A DNA stretch of 9,049 bases, taken from positions 1-9,049 of the forward strand of contig JAOZLR010000087.1 in NCBI GenBank assembly GCA_029934735.1, read 5' to 3'. Shown one piece after another: positions 1 through 5,746 of the stretch. Every line of letters starts with the position of its first letter. The stretch's first letter is position 1. Origin of the DNA: Bacteroidales bacterium (lineage in GTDB: Bacteria; Bacteroidota; Bacteroidia; Bacteroidales; JAADJA01). The position numbers and the translations under genes were made by a program. The notes beneath the pieces were generated by a model. That model worked only from the letters and a program-made list of their open reading frames with translations. It was not told the DNA's origin and made no database searches.

Positions 1-44
1 TCAGATAATTCAAAAATTTATGCACTAATTGAGTGACAGTACCA

Positions 45-710
45 TTAAGATTTATTTAACTTAGAGTCGCTTGCGGCAAACTTTCCAACCAACATAGCTA
101 TAATGATGGCCATATATAATTGACCGGAAACACTTATCAAAATACTTAATGATTTACCAATGGGCTCCTGTGGTGTAATATCTCCATAACCCAAAGTGGA
201 TATAGTAACAAAGGTATAATAGATAAAATTTTGAAAATTTACCTCTTCCTTATCAATAAAGCCTAGTGCTTCTGAGTTATATAAATGCAGGATTGCCACT
301 AGCATCGTAAACATCAATCCTAATAATAGATAGGCGTTAACTGACTCCAAAATAACACCGATATTAACTTCTTTACTTTTGGTAATTTGAACAATAAGCC
401 GGATTACAATTATTTGAAAAAAGATTACATTAACAAATGAGGATATGTAGTATAAAAAATCCATTGTAAATATCTCTGCTATCCATTCTGTCACAAAAGC
501 AAAAATAGCAATGATTAGCATTTGCTTTTTGACTTTACCCTTAAGAGAAAAAATAGCAAGGAAAAAAATTATAGAAAACAAGACATTGTTTGATGCATTG
601 CGAATAGCTTCCGGAAACAAGGGCATAAGAAAAATTAAAGTGAAAGTAGATATTAATAACAGAATATTACCTATTTTAACCTCAGAATTTTTTTGTTTTA
701 AATGTAACAT
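45..710 (-). CDS. Potassium-channel-like membrane protein (Ion_trans_2 type)
   Basis: This is a predicted inner-membrane cation channel subunit that probably conducts K+. Numbered from the ATG at 710, it has 221 residues. Hydrophobic segments lie at about 14-33, 42-56, 64-82 and 86-110, followed by a two-helix pore module: outer helix about 122-143, pore helix about 161-171, selectivity filter TLGYGD at 172-177, and inner helix about 186-208. The fourth segment carries only one arginine, so it does not look like a voltage sensor. There is no cytoplasmic RCK or cyclic-nucleotide domain; the C-terminus ends about 13 residues after the last helix. The frame extends ten codons further to a TTG at 738-740, but that codon lies inside a strong -7 promoter element, so I prefer the ATG at 710. 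It is transcribed away from the carboxylase gene. The channel fold is secure; ion specificity and gating are inferred. Confidence 0.85.
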   Translation of the reverse strand: MLHLKQKNSEVKIGNILLLISTFTLIFLMPLFPEAIRNASNNVLFSIIFFLAIFSLKGKVKKQMLIIAIFAFVTEWIAEIFTMDFLYYISSFVNVIFFQIIVIRLIVQITKSKEVNIGVILESVNAYLLLGLMFTMLVAILHLYNSEALGFIDKEEVNFQNFIYYTFVTISTLGYGDITPQEPIGKSLSILISVSGQLYMAIIIAMLVGKFAASDSKLNKS

Positions 711-737
711 ATTAAGGATGTTATTAGTTTGAAAGTG

Positions 738-769
738 CAAAGTTAAAAATAATTATAATGTCAGTCAAA
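738..769 (-). promoter_or_regulatory. Bacteroidota-type promoter of the channel gene
   Basis: Read on the minus strand, TTTG (769-766) is followed by a 20-base spacer and TAACTTTG (745-738). This matches the Bacteroidota pattern of TTTG near -33 and TAnnTTTG near -7. Transcription would begin around 731-734, giving a leader of about 20 bases before the ATG at 710. There is no Shine-Dalgarno sequence in that leader. The match is direct; activity is inferred. Confidence 0.6.
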
Positions 770-856
770 TACTTGTAATCGTATTGATTTTCAAGGCGTT
801 GAGATTTTTTGCGTTCTTTACTTGGAAAAAATTACTGAACTTTTGATTTAAGAAAG

Positions 857-885
857 TTGTGTTTGTGTAAATTTTACTACTTTTA
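857..885 (+). promoter_or_regulatory. Weak candidate promoter of the carboxylase gene
   Basis: The 190-base gap 741-930 between the divergent channel and carboxylase genes is AT-rich and holds no gene. Its only plausible plus-strand promoter is TTG at 857-859, an 18-base spacer, and TACTTTTA at 878-885. The last element differs from TAnnTTTG at its final base. The leader to the TTG start would be about 40 bases. This is a weak match. Confidence 0.28.
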
Positions 886-930
886 TTACCTCATTTATCA
901 CTACATATTTATTAATAAAATTTAGAAATT

Positions 931-2538
931 TTGTACAGAATAGAATCCAAAATTGACACAAACTCGGCAGAATTCAAAAAGAACAGGGATGAATTCTTAA
1001 AGATATTAAAAGAGTACAAAGCCACTCTTGAAAGTGTGAAGCATGGGGCTTCAGAAAAGTCTGTCAGCCGCCACAAAAAAAGAGGCAAGTTGCTTGCCCG
1101 TGAAAGAATTGACCTGCTCATTGACCCAAATACCCCTTTTCTGGAAATATCGCCATTGGCAGCTTACGGGTATTACAACAATCAGTTTCCTTCAGCAGGA
1201 ATTGTAACGGGAATTGGTGTTGTTCACGGGAAAGAGGTGATGATAGTTGCCAATGATGCGACGGTAAAAGGCGGGACTTATGTTAAGGAAACTATCAAAA
1301 AACATGTCAGGGCACAGCAAATTGCTATGGAAAACAGACTTCCTTCAATCTATATGGTTGATTCAGGCGGTATCTTCCTCCCGGAGCAGGCTGAAGTCTT
1401 TGCAGATCGTGATAATTTCGGAAGGTTTTTCTATAACCAGGCGAGGCTTTCAGCAATGAATATTCCACAAATTGCAATTGTAATGGGCTCTTGTACTGCT
1501 GGTGGTGCTTATGTACCTGCAATGAGTGATGAAACTATAATAGTTAAAAAGCAGGGTACTATCTTTATCGGTGGACCACCGCTTGTGAAAGCTGCAACAG
1601 GTGAAGTAGTTACACCTGAAGAACTCGGTGGTGCCGATGTACATACAGCCATTTCTGGTGTTGCCGATCATTATGCTGAGAACGATCGTCATGCTATTCA
1701 GATATGCCGCAATATTCTTGAAACAATTGAGCCGAAAGAAAAACAAACTTTGGATATCACACCAGTTGAAGAACCTTTTTACGATCCAGAAGAACTTTAT
1801 GGAATAGCCCCGATTGACCTGCGCAAGCCTGTTGATGTAAAAGAGATAATTGCGCGAATGGTTGACGGTAGCCGTTTTCAGGAGTTTAAAGCAAGATATG
1901 CTCCTACTCTGATAACTGGCTTTGCCAGGATTATGGGTTATCCTGTTGGAATAATTGGTAACAACGGTGTCTTATTTTCAGAATCAGCTTTAAAAGGTGC
2001 ACATTTTGTTGAGTTGTGTAGTTCAAGGAATATCCCCATTTTGTTTTTGCAGAATATTACTGGCTTTATTGTAGGAAAACAATATGAACACGGTGGTATT
2101 GCACGCGATGGAGCTAAATTCGTTCACGCTGTGGCTAATGCTGATGTACCAAAATTTACGGTTGTGTTTGGTGGTTCATTCGGAGCTGGAAACTATGCTA
2201 TGGCAGGCAGGGCTTATGATCCACGATTACTGTTTATGTGGCCCAATGCTAAAATTTCAGTTATGGGGGGCGAACAGGCAGCTGGAGTTCTGATACAGGT
2301 TAAAGAAGAACAGCTTGCTGCTCGAGGGCAGGAGATGGATCCAACTGACAAGGAAAAACTGAAAACTGAAATCCTTGAAAAATACGAAAGGGAAGGAGCA
2401 GCCTATTACAGCACAGCTCGTCTGTGGGACGACGGAATAATAGATCCTGTGGACACTCGCAAAATCATAGCAATGGGTATTGCAGCTTCACTGAATAAGA
2501 AATTCCCGGAGACAAAGTACGGAATATTTAGAATGTAA
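931..2538 (+). CDS. Methylcrotonyl-CoA carboxylase-type carboxyltransferase (beta) subunit
   Basis: This cytoplasmic subunit transfers CO2 from carboxybiotin to an acyl-CoA, most likely 3-methylcrotonyl-CoA in leucine breakdown. The biotin carboxylase/carrier subunit must lie elsewhere. The 535 residues match the usual length of MCC beta subunits. Both crotonase-like carboxyltransferase halves are present. The N-terminal half has the glycine-rich GSCTAGGAYVPAM at 186-198, followed by IFIGGPPLVKAATGE. The C-terminal half has QNITGF at 374-379 and GGSFGAGNYAMAGRAYDPR at 414-432. The first in-frame ATG is at residue 104, inside the conserved fold, and a stop lies at 916-918, so translation must begin near 931; TTG is the best available start. 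The downstream hydratase would act on its product. A propionyl- or geranyl-CoA carboxylase is possible but less likely given that neighbour. Confidence 0.9.
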   Translation: MYRIESKIDTNSAEFKKNRDEFLKILKEYKATLESVKHGASEKSVSRHKKRGKLLARERIDLLIDPNTPFLEISPLAAYGYYNNQFPSAGIVTGIGVVHGKEVMIVANDATVKGGTYVKETIKKHVRAQQIAMENRLPSIYMVDSGGIFLPEQAEVFADRDNFGRFFYNQARLSAMNIPQIAIVMGSCTAGGAYVPAMSDETIIVKKQGTIFIGGPPLVKAATGEVVTPEELGGADVHTAISGVADHYAENDRHAIQICRNILETIEPKEKQTLDITPVEEPFYDPEELYGIAPIDLRKPVDVKEIIARMVDGSRFQEFKARYAPTLITGFARIMGYPVGIIGNNGVLFSESALKGAHFVELCSSRNIPILFLQNITGFIVGKQYEHGGIARDGAKFVHAVANADVPKFTVVFGGSFGAGNYAMAGRAYDPRLLFMWPNAKISVMGGEQAAGVLIQVKEEQLAARGQEMDPTDKEKLKTEILEKYEREGAAYYSTARLWDDGIIDPVDTRKIIAMGIAASLNKKFPETKYGIFRM

Positions 2539-2541
2539 ACC

Positions 2542-2574
2542 AAACCTAACAGGTCTCCAAGACCTGTTAGGTTT
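2542..2574. repeat. REP-like palindrome, left of the RAYT relic (possible terminator)
   Basis: A perfect inverted repeat: AAACCTAACAGGTCT (2542-2556), loop CCA, and its exact complement (2560-2574), i.e. a 15-bp stem. It begins three bases after the carboxylase stop codon and ends 11 bases before the transposase relic. A related hairpin lies on the other side at 2987-3023. Short hairpins flanking a RAYT gene are the usual arrangement of REP elements and their cognate transposase. The stem is followed by TTTTAAATT, so it could also terminate the carboxylase transcript. Confidence 0.8.
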
Positions 2575-2585
2575 TAAATTGAAGA

Positions 2586-2978
2586 ATGAAAAACCAGGAA
2601 TCTTTTCAACCAGGCGTTACTTATCATCTGTTTAACAGAGGTAACAATCATGAAAAGATTTTCTTTGAGAATAAAAAATATGATCGTAGAGGTAGTCTTT
2701 TTCAGGAACATCTAAAAAGAAATATAATTGATACTGATGAGTACTTTAAAAATATAGTTCTGTATATTCACCTGAACTCTGATCATCATAAACTAAACCT
2801 TAGTTATGAAAACTATCCTTTTTCATCATACCCCGAATATGTTAACGGTACTGAAAGTTTTATTGATAAGGTCAATATGATTAATCTATTCGGGGATATG
2901 GATAATTTTATTTATTTGCACAAACAAAAGAAAATAAATATGGACTTGTTGGATGATATAAATGATTTGGATGATTAA
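2586..2978 (+). pseudogene. Decayed RAYT / IS200-like tyrosine transposase lacking the HUH core
   Basis: This is a relic of a REP-associated tyrosine transposase (Y1 family). The open frame encodes 130 residues. Residues 1-33 match the family N-terminus (YHLFNRGNN at 13-21, then EKIFFENKKYD). Residues 34-65 match the C-terminal half: RRGSLFQEHLKR, then a helix with YFKNIVLYIHLNS containing tyrosines 53 and 60. From my knowledge of the family, about 85-90 residues normally separate these blocks, including the metal-binding HxH strand. Here KYD runs straight into RRGSLF (about 2679-2687) without a frame break. Without the HUH histidines it cannot nick DNA. The usual NP after YIH.. has become NS, and the C-terminus ends in a D-rich tail (LLDDINDLDD). 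It lies tightly between two hairpins, 11 bases from the left and 8 from the right. A domesticated DNA-binding remnant is possible but unproven. Confidence 0.8.
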
Positions 2979-2986
2979 TTAATGAA

Positions 2987-3023
2987 AAAGACCTAATAGG
3001 TTTTTTAAACCTATTAGGTCTTT
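2987..3023. repeat. REP-like palindrome, right of the RAYT relic
   Basis: A perfect 17-bp inverted repeat: AAAGACCTAATAGGTTT (2987-3003), loop TTT (3004-3006), and its exact complement (3007-3023). It starts 8 bases after the transposase-relic stop and ends 14 bases before the hydratase ATG. Relative to the left hairpin, the AGACCT and AAACCT ends have traded places between the outer and inner parts of the stem, and a C-G pair is replaced by T-A. In a read-through transcript it would form a strong stem just upstream of the hydratase start. Confidence 0.8.
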
Positions 3024-3037
3024 AATAAAGAATAAAT

Positions 3038-3826
3038 ATGAAATACAAAACAATAGAAACAGACCGGAAAGATTTCATTGCAACTATCTGGTTGAACCGA
3101 CCGGAAAAACACAACGCATTTGATAACCTTATGATAGAGGAACTGACATATGCATTCACTGGATTAAGTAAAACAGATGATTTAAGAGTAGTGATTTTAA
3201 GGGGCAAAGGAAAATCGTTCTGCGCCGGAGCTGACCTCAACTATATGAAAGACATTGCAAAATACGGATATAAAGAAAATTTCGAAGACGGGAAAAGACT
3301 TGCCACCCTTTTCAAAACAGTTTATTTTTGCCCACATCCAACAATAGCTGTCGTTCACGGTGCTGCATTTGGCGGAGCTAACGGGTTACTCTCTGCCTGC
3401 GATATTGTTATTGCAGAACAAGATACAACTTTTGCTTTCAGCGAGGTAAAAATCGGTATCTCTCCTGCCACAATCGGCCCTTATGTTCTAAAGCGCATTG
3501 GTGAGTTTGGTGGAAAAGAGCTGATGATGACAGGCAAAAGGTTTAAAGGGAAAGAGGCCGAAAAGTTTGGGCTTGTCAACAAGGCGGTTTCATATGACGA
3601 AATCGAGAGGGTTTTACAGGATTATATTAAGCAATTTATGACTTCTGCTCCAAAAGCAGCAGAGGCAACAAAAGCAATGATAAGTACATTAGTAAACGAC
3701 CAAATGACAATAACGGATGCAATGGATTATACAGCCGATATAATAGCAAGATTAAGGGCAGCTGACGAAGGGCAGGAGGGAATGGCAGCGTTCCTCGAAA
3801 AACGAAAACCCAATTGGGTAAAATAA
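3038..3826 (+). CDS. Enoyl-CoA hydratase family protein, probable methylglutaconyl-CoA hydratase
   Basis: A crotonase-fold hydratase of 262 residues, the normal family length. The preceding carboxylase suggests it hydrates 3-methylglutaconyl-CoA to HMG-CoA in leucine degradation (LiuC role). Visible motifs are LNRPEKHNAF at 19-28, the oxyanion-hole segment SFCAGADL at 60-67, HGAAFGGANGLLSACD at 107-122, and FSEVKIGISPATIGPYV at 134-150. The second catalytic glutamate is present (E136), but the position of the first one of classical enoyl-CoA hydratase is glycine (G116). As I recall, bacterial LiuC-type hydratases share this pattern, together with the PATIxPYV stretch. The C-terminus EGMAAFLEKRKPNW is family-typical. 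The ATG follows AATAAAGAATAAAT with no Shine-Dalgarno, and a strong hairpin ends 14 bases upstream. The family is certain; the exact substrate is inferred. Confidence 0.88.
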   Translation: MKYKTIETDRKDFIATIWLNRPEKHNAFDNLMIEELTYAFTGLSKTDDLRVVILRGKGKSFCAGADLNYMKDIAKYGYKENFEDGKRLATLFKTVYFCPHPTIAVVHGAAFGGANGLLSACDIVIAEQDTTFAFSEVKIGISPATIGPYVLKRIGEFGGKELMMTGKRFKGKEAEKFGLVNKAVSYDEIERVLQDYIKQFMTSAPKAAEATKAMISTLVNDQMTITDAMDYTADIIARLRAADEGQEGMAAFLEKRKPNWVK

Positions 3827-3918
3827 ATTCCAAAACAGAAATAAATCTAAATGATAAATAGGTTCATCAATGTTTGAAATTTCTCCTTATTAACTCTTGT
3901 GCTTTGAGCACTCATTCA

Positions 3919-4803
3919 TTAACCAAGCTCCGCCTTCCCTGTATCCATCTGTCTGTTAACCTTTTTGACCAATCCCTGGAGAACATTACCCGGGCCAACC
4001 TCAATAAACATATCAGCACCATCGGCAATCATATTTTCAATCGTTTGAGTCCATCTTACAGGTGAAGTTAATTGGGCAATTAAATTTTCTTTTATTCTTT
4101 CAGGACTGGTTTCCGGTTTAGCATTTACATTCTGATATACAGGACATACCGGAGGGTTAAAAAGAGTATTTTCAATTGCTTTTGCAAGCTCTACTCTGGC
4201 CGGCTCCATCAAAGGAGAGTGGAAAGCTCCCCCTACTTTTAATTGCAGTGCTCTTCTTGCACCAGCCTCTTTCAGTTTCTCACAGGCGATATCAATTCCT
4301 TTTATCGAACCTGAAATTACGAGTTGTCCGTGACTATTATAATTTGCAGGAACAACTACTTCATCAATACTATTCAAAACACTCTCAACAACCTCATCCT
4401 CTAGCCCGATAATAGCTGCCATTGTTGAAGGTTCAGCTTCACAGGCGGCCTGCATAGCCATAGCACGTGCATAAACCAGCGTTAAACCATCCTCAAAAGA
4501 GAGCGCACCGGCAGCCACGAGTGCTGAAAACTCACCAAGCGAGTGTCCTGCAACCATATCGGGCTGAAAATTATCACCAAGTTCGTGAGCAAGAATGACC
4601 GAATGTAGAAAAATTGCAGGTTGAGTTACTTTAGTCTGCCGCAACTCTTCGTCAGTACCGCTAAACATAATATCAGTTATTTTGTAACCAAGGATATCAT
4701 TGGCTTTCTCAAATAACTCTTTTCCTGTCCGGGAGTTATCGAACAGATCTTTTCCCATACCAATAAACTGAGCACCCTGTCCGGGGAATATGTATGCTTT
4801 CAT
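3919..4803 (-). CDS. fabD: Malonyl-CoA:acyl-carrier-protein transacylase FabD
   Basis: FabD transfers malonyl from CoA to acyl carrier protein, supplying the extender unit for cytoplasmic type II fatty-acid synthesis. The 294 residues are close to the usual length of about 300. All key sites are visible: FPGQGAQ at 6-12 (Q9 supports the oxyanion hole), the nucleophile elbow GHSLGE at 86-91 with S88, R113 in YARAMAMQ (binds the malonyl carboxylate), H195 in AFHSPLM, Q244 before TSPVRW, and EVGPG at 268-272. The ATG at 4803-4801 places FPGQGAQ at its usual distance from the N-terminus. The gene converges on the hydratase across a 92-base gap and diverges from the polysaccharide export operon. 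No other fab or acp genes are in the window, so it appears to be a stand-alone gene here. Confidence 0.96.
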   Translation of the reverse strand: MKAYIFPGQGAQFIGMGKDLFDNSRTGKELFEKANDILGYKITDIMFSGTDEELRQTKVTQPAIFLHSVILAHELGDNFQPDMVAGHSLGEFSALVAAGALSFEDGLTLVYARAMAMQAACEAEPSTMAAIIGLEDEVVESVLNSIDEVVVPANYNSHGQLVISGSIKGIDIACEKLKEAGARRALQLKVGGAFHSPLMEPARVELAKAIENTLFNPPVCPVYQNVNAKPETSPERIKENLIAQLTSPVRWTQTIENMIADGADMFIEVGPGNVLQGLVKKVNRQMDTGKAELG

Positions 4804-4823
4804 ATTTTTATTCTTTTAGGTTG

Positions 4824-4831
4824 CAAAAATA
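4824..4831 (-). promoter_or_regulatory. Candidate -7 element of fabD
   Basis: On the minus strand, TATTTTTG (4831-4824) matches TAnnTTTG. Transcription would start about 13-18 bases before the fabD ATG, a short leader. I find no good TTTG near -33 at the expected distance, so the assignment rests on this element alone. Confidence 0.4.
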
Positions 4832-4866
4832 ACCATTTTAATCTTTTGAATTAGTGTAAATTTTTT

Positions 4867-4898
4867 TTCGTCATTTTCATAAATATAGATTACTTTTG
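4867..4898 (+). promoter_or_regulatory. Candidate promoter of the polysaccharide export operon
   Basis: TACTTTTG at 4891-4898 is an exact match to the Bacteroidota -7 element TAnnTTTG. TTCG at 4867-4870, 20 bases upstream, is one base from the TTTG -33 element. Transcription would start about 43 bases before the ATG at 4948. The region 4804-4947 holds nothing else recognisable apart from the opposing fabD element. Confidence 0.5.
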
Positions 4899-4947
4899 CG
4901 GCTTGTTTTTGAGAATGAGTAACATATTGAATTAATTTACTAATCAG

Positions 4948-5736
4948 ATGCGAAATCAAATTTCTATTTTTTTAAAGCCAATCCTTGCAATTAGTGTTCT
5001 TGTATTGATGTTTTCATCCTGTGTCCCTATTAAAAAACAGGTACTTATGCAAGTTCCAGAAGATGATTCGGCAAAGCAGGAGTATCTTAACGATAGGACA
5101 TTGATGGATTACCATCTTAAACCCGGGAATAACCTTTATGTTAGAATAATGAGTTCAAATCAAGATGCCGATGATTTTTTTAACCCCGGTATTAACTCTT
5201 CTGGAAATATATATTATGATGCGGCAATCTACCTGACAAGTTATTCTGTTGATGATGAAGGATATGTTGAATTACCCTTTATTGGTAAGATATTTGCCAA
5301 AGGAAAAACCATTGAAGAATTCAGTGTTGATGTTTCAGAAATCATTGGTGAGTATCTGAAAAAGACAATGATAGTTGTTAAACTTGTGAATTATAATATA
5401 ACTGTTGTCGGAGAAGTAAATAAGGCCGGACAATATAAGATTTATCAGGATAAGATAAATATTTTTGAAGTTCTTGGGATGGCCGGCGATTTTACTACTT
5501 ATGCCAAAAGAGATGACGTTGTAATTGTAAGGCATACCGAGAAAGGGTCAAAAGTTCATCATCTTGACTTTTTAAGTGATGATATACTGGAATCGGATTT
5601 CTACTACCTGATGCCGGATGATATAGTTTACGTAATGCCATTGAAAGGAAAGAATTTTGCATATCAGATGTTCCCCTATGCCCTGATTATTTCATCAATT
5701 TCTTTAATACTTGTTATTTTTTCAATTTTAAAATAA
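4948..5736 (+). CDS. Outer-membrane polysaccharide export lipoprotein (Wza-like)
   Basis: A polysaccharide export (OPX) protein, expected to form the outer-membrane channel for a capsule or exopolysaccharide. It has 262 residues. A lipoprotein signal peptide ends in the lipobox FSSC, so C25 would be lipidated. A Poly_export domain spans about 52-146 (YHLKPGNNLYVRI near 55-67, then DDEGYVELPFIGKI at 102-115). An SLBB-type domain follows from about 150 (ITVVGEVNKAGQYKIY at 151-166), ending with LMPDDIVYVMPLKG at 221-234. A hydrophobic C-terminal segment at 242-261 probably forms the outer-membrane helix, as Wza's C-terminal helices do. It is shorter than E. coli Wza (about 380 residues), apparently with one SLBB domain, as in many Bacteroidota homologues. 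The kinase gene starts 10 bases after its stop, so the two are almost certainly co-transcribed. Confidence 0.92.
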   Translation: MRNQISIFLKPILAISVLVLMFSSCVPIKKQVLMQVPEDDSAKQEYLNDRTLMDYHLKPGNNLYVRIMSSNQDADDFFNPGINSSGNIYYDAAIYLTSYSVDDEGYVELPFIGKIFAKGKTIEEFSVDVSEIIGEYLKKTMIVVKLVNYNITVVGEVNKAGQYKIYQDKINIFEVLGMAGDFTTYAKRDDVVIVRHTEKGSKVHHLDFLSDDILESDFYYLMPDDIVYVMPLKGKNFAYQMFPYALIISSISLILVIFSILK

Positions 5737-5746
5737 GTAAATAAAC

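Larger units (their letters stand above)
2542..3023 (+). mobile_element. REP/RAYT-like mobile unit inserted between two catabolic genes
   Basis: The two hairpins and the transposase relic together make a compact block of about 480 bases. It fills nearly all the space between the carboxylase stop (2538) and the hydratase start (3038). The hairpins share a core, ACCTAAyAGGT, and differ by compensated base changes. I see no obvious target-site duplication at the outer ends, as expected for Y1 transposases. With the transposase core missing, the unit cannot move itself; mobilisation would need an intact relative elsewhere. Confidence 0.6.

Noticed and set aside
45..710. Voltage-gated K+ channel
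   Set aside because: There are four helices before the pore, but the fourth has a single Arg and no regular Arg/Lys spacing, so voltage sensing cannot be supported.
741..930. Possible riboswitch or small RNA in the channel-carboxylase gap
   Set aside because: AT-rich sequence without a convincing stem or known RNA motif; only promoter-like elements can be supported.
1450..1746. Open frame on the minus strand inside the carboxylase gene (with smaller ones at 912-1121 and 1325-1522)
   Set aside because: They lie antisense within a strongly conserved coding region; the translations are Cys/His-rich, low-quality and resemble no family.
2084..2293. Second plus-strand frame inside the carboxylase
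   Set aside because: Shifted-frame shadow of the conserved C-terminal carboxyltransferase domain, with no own start context.
931..3826. Carboxylase, RAYT relic and hydratase as one new functional system
   Set aside because: The two enzymes are explained by leucine catabolism, and the relic with hairpins has the layout of an inserted REP/RAYT unit; nothing links their functions.
3899..3911. Small hairpin GTGCT-TTG-AGCAC between the convergent hydratase and fabD genes
   Set aside because: Only 5 bp of stem and no T-run on either side; too weak to call a terminator. The rest of 3827-3918 shows nothing recognisable.
4176..4412. Plus-strand open frame antisense to fabD (also 3874-4065)
   Set aside because: Antisense shadow of intact fabD; the translation looks random and Leu/Gln-rich.
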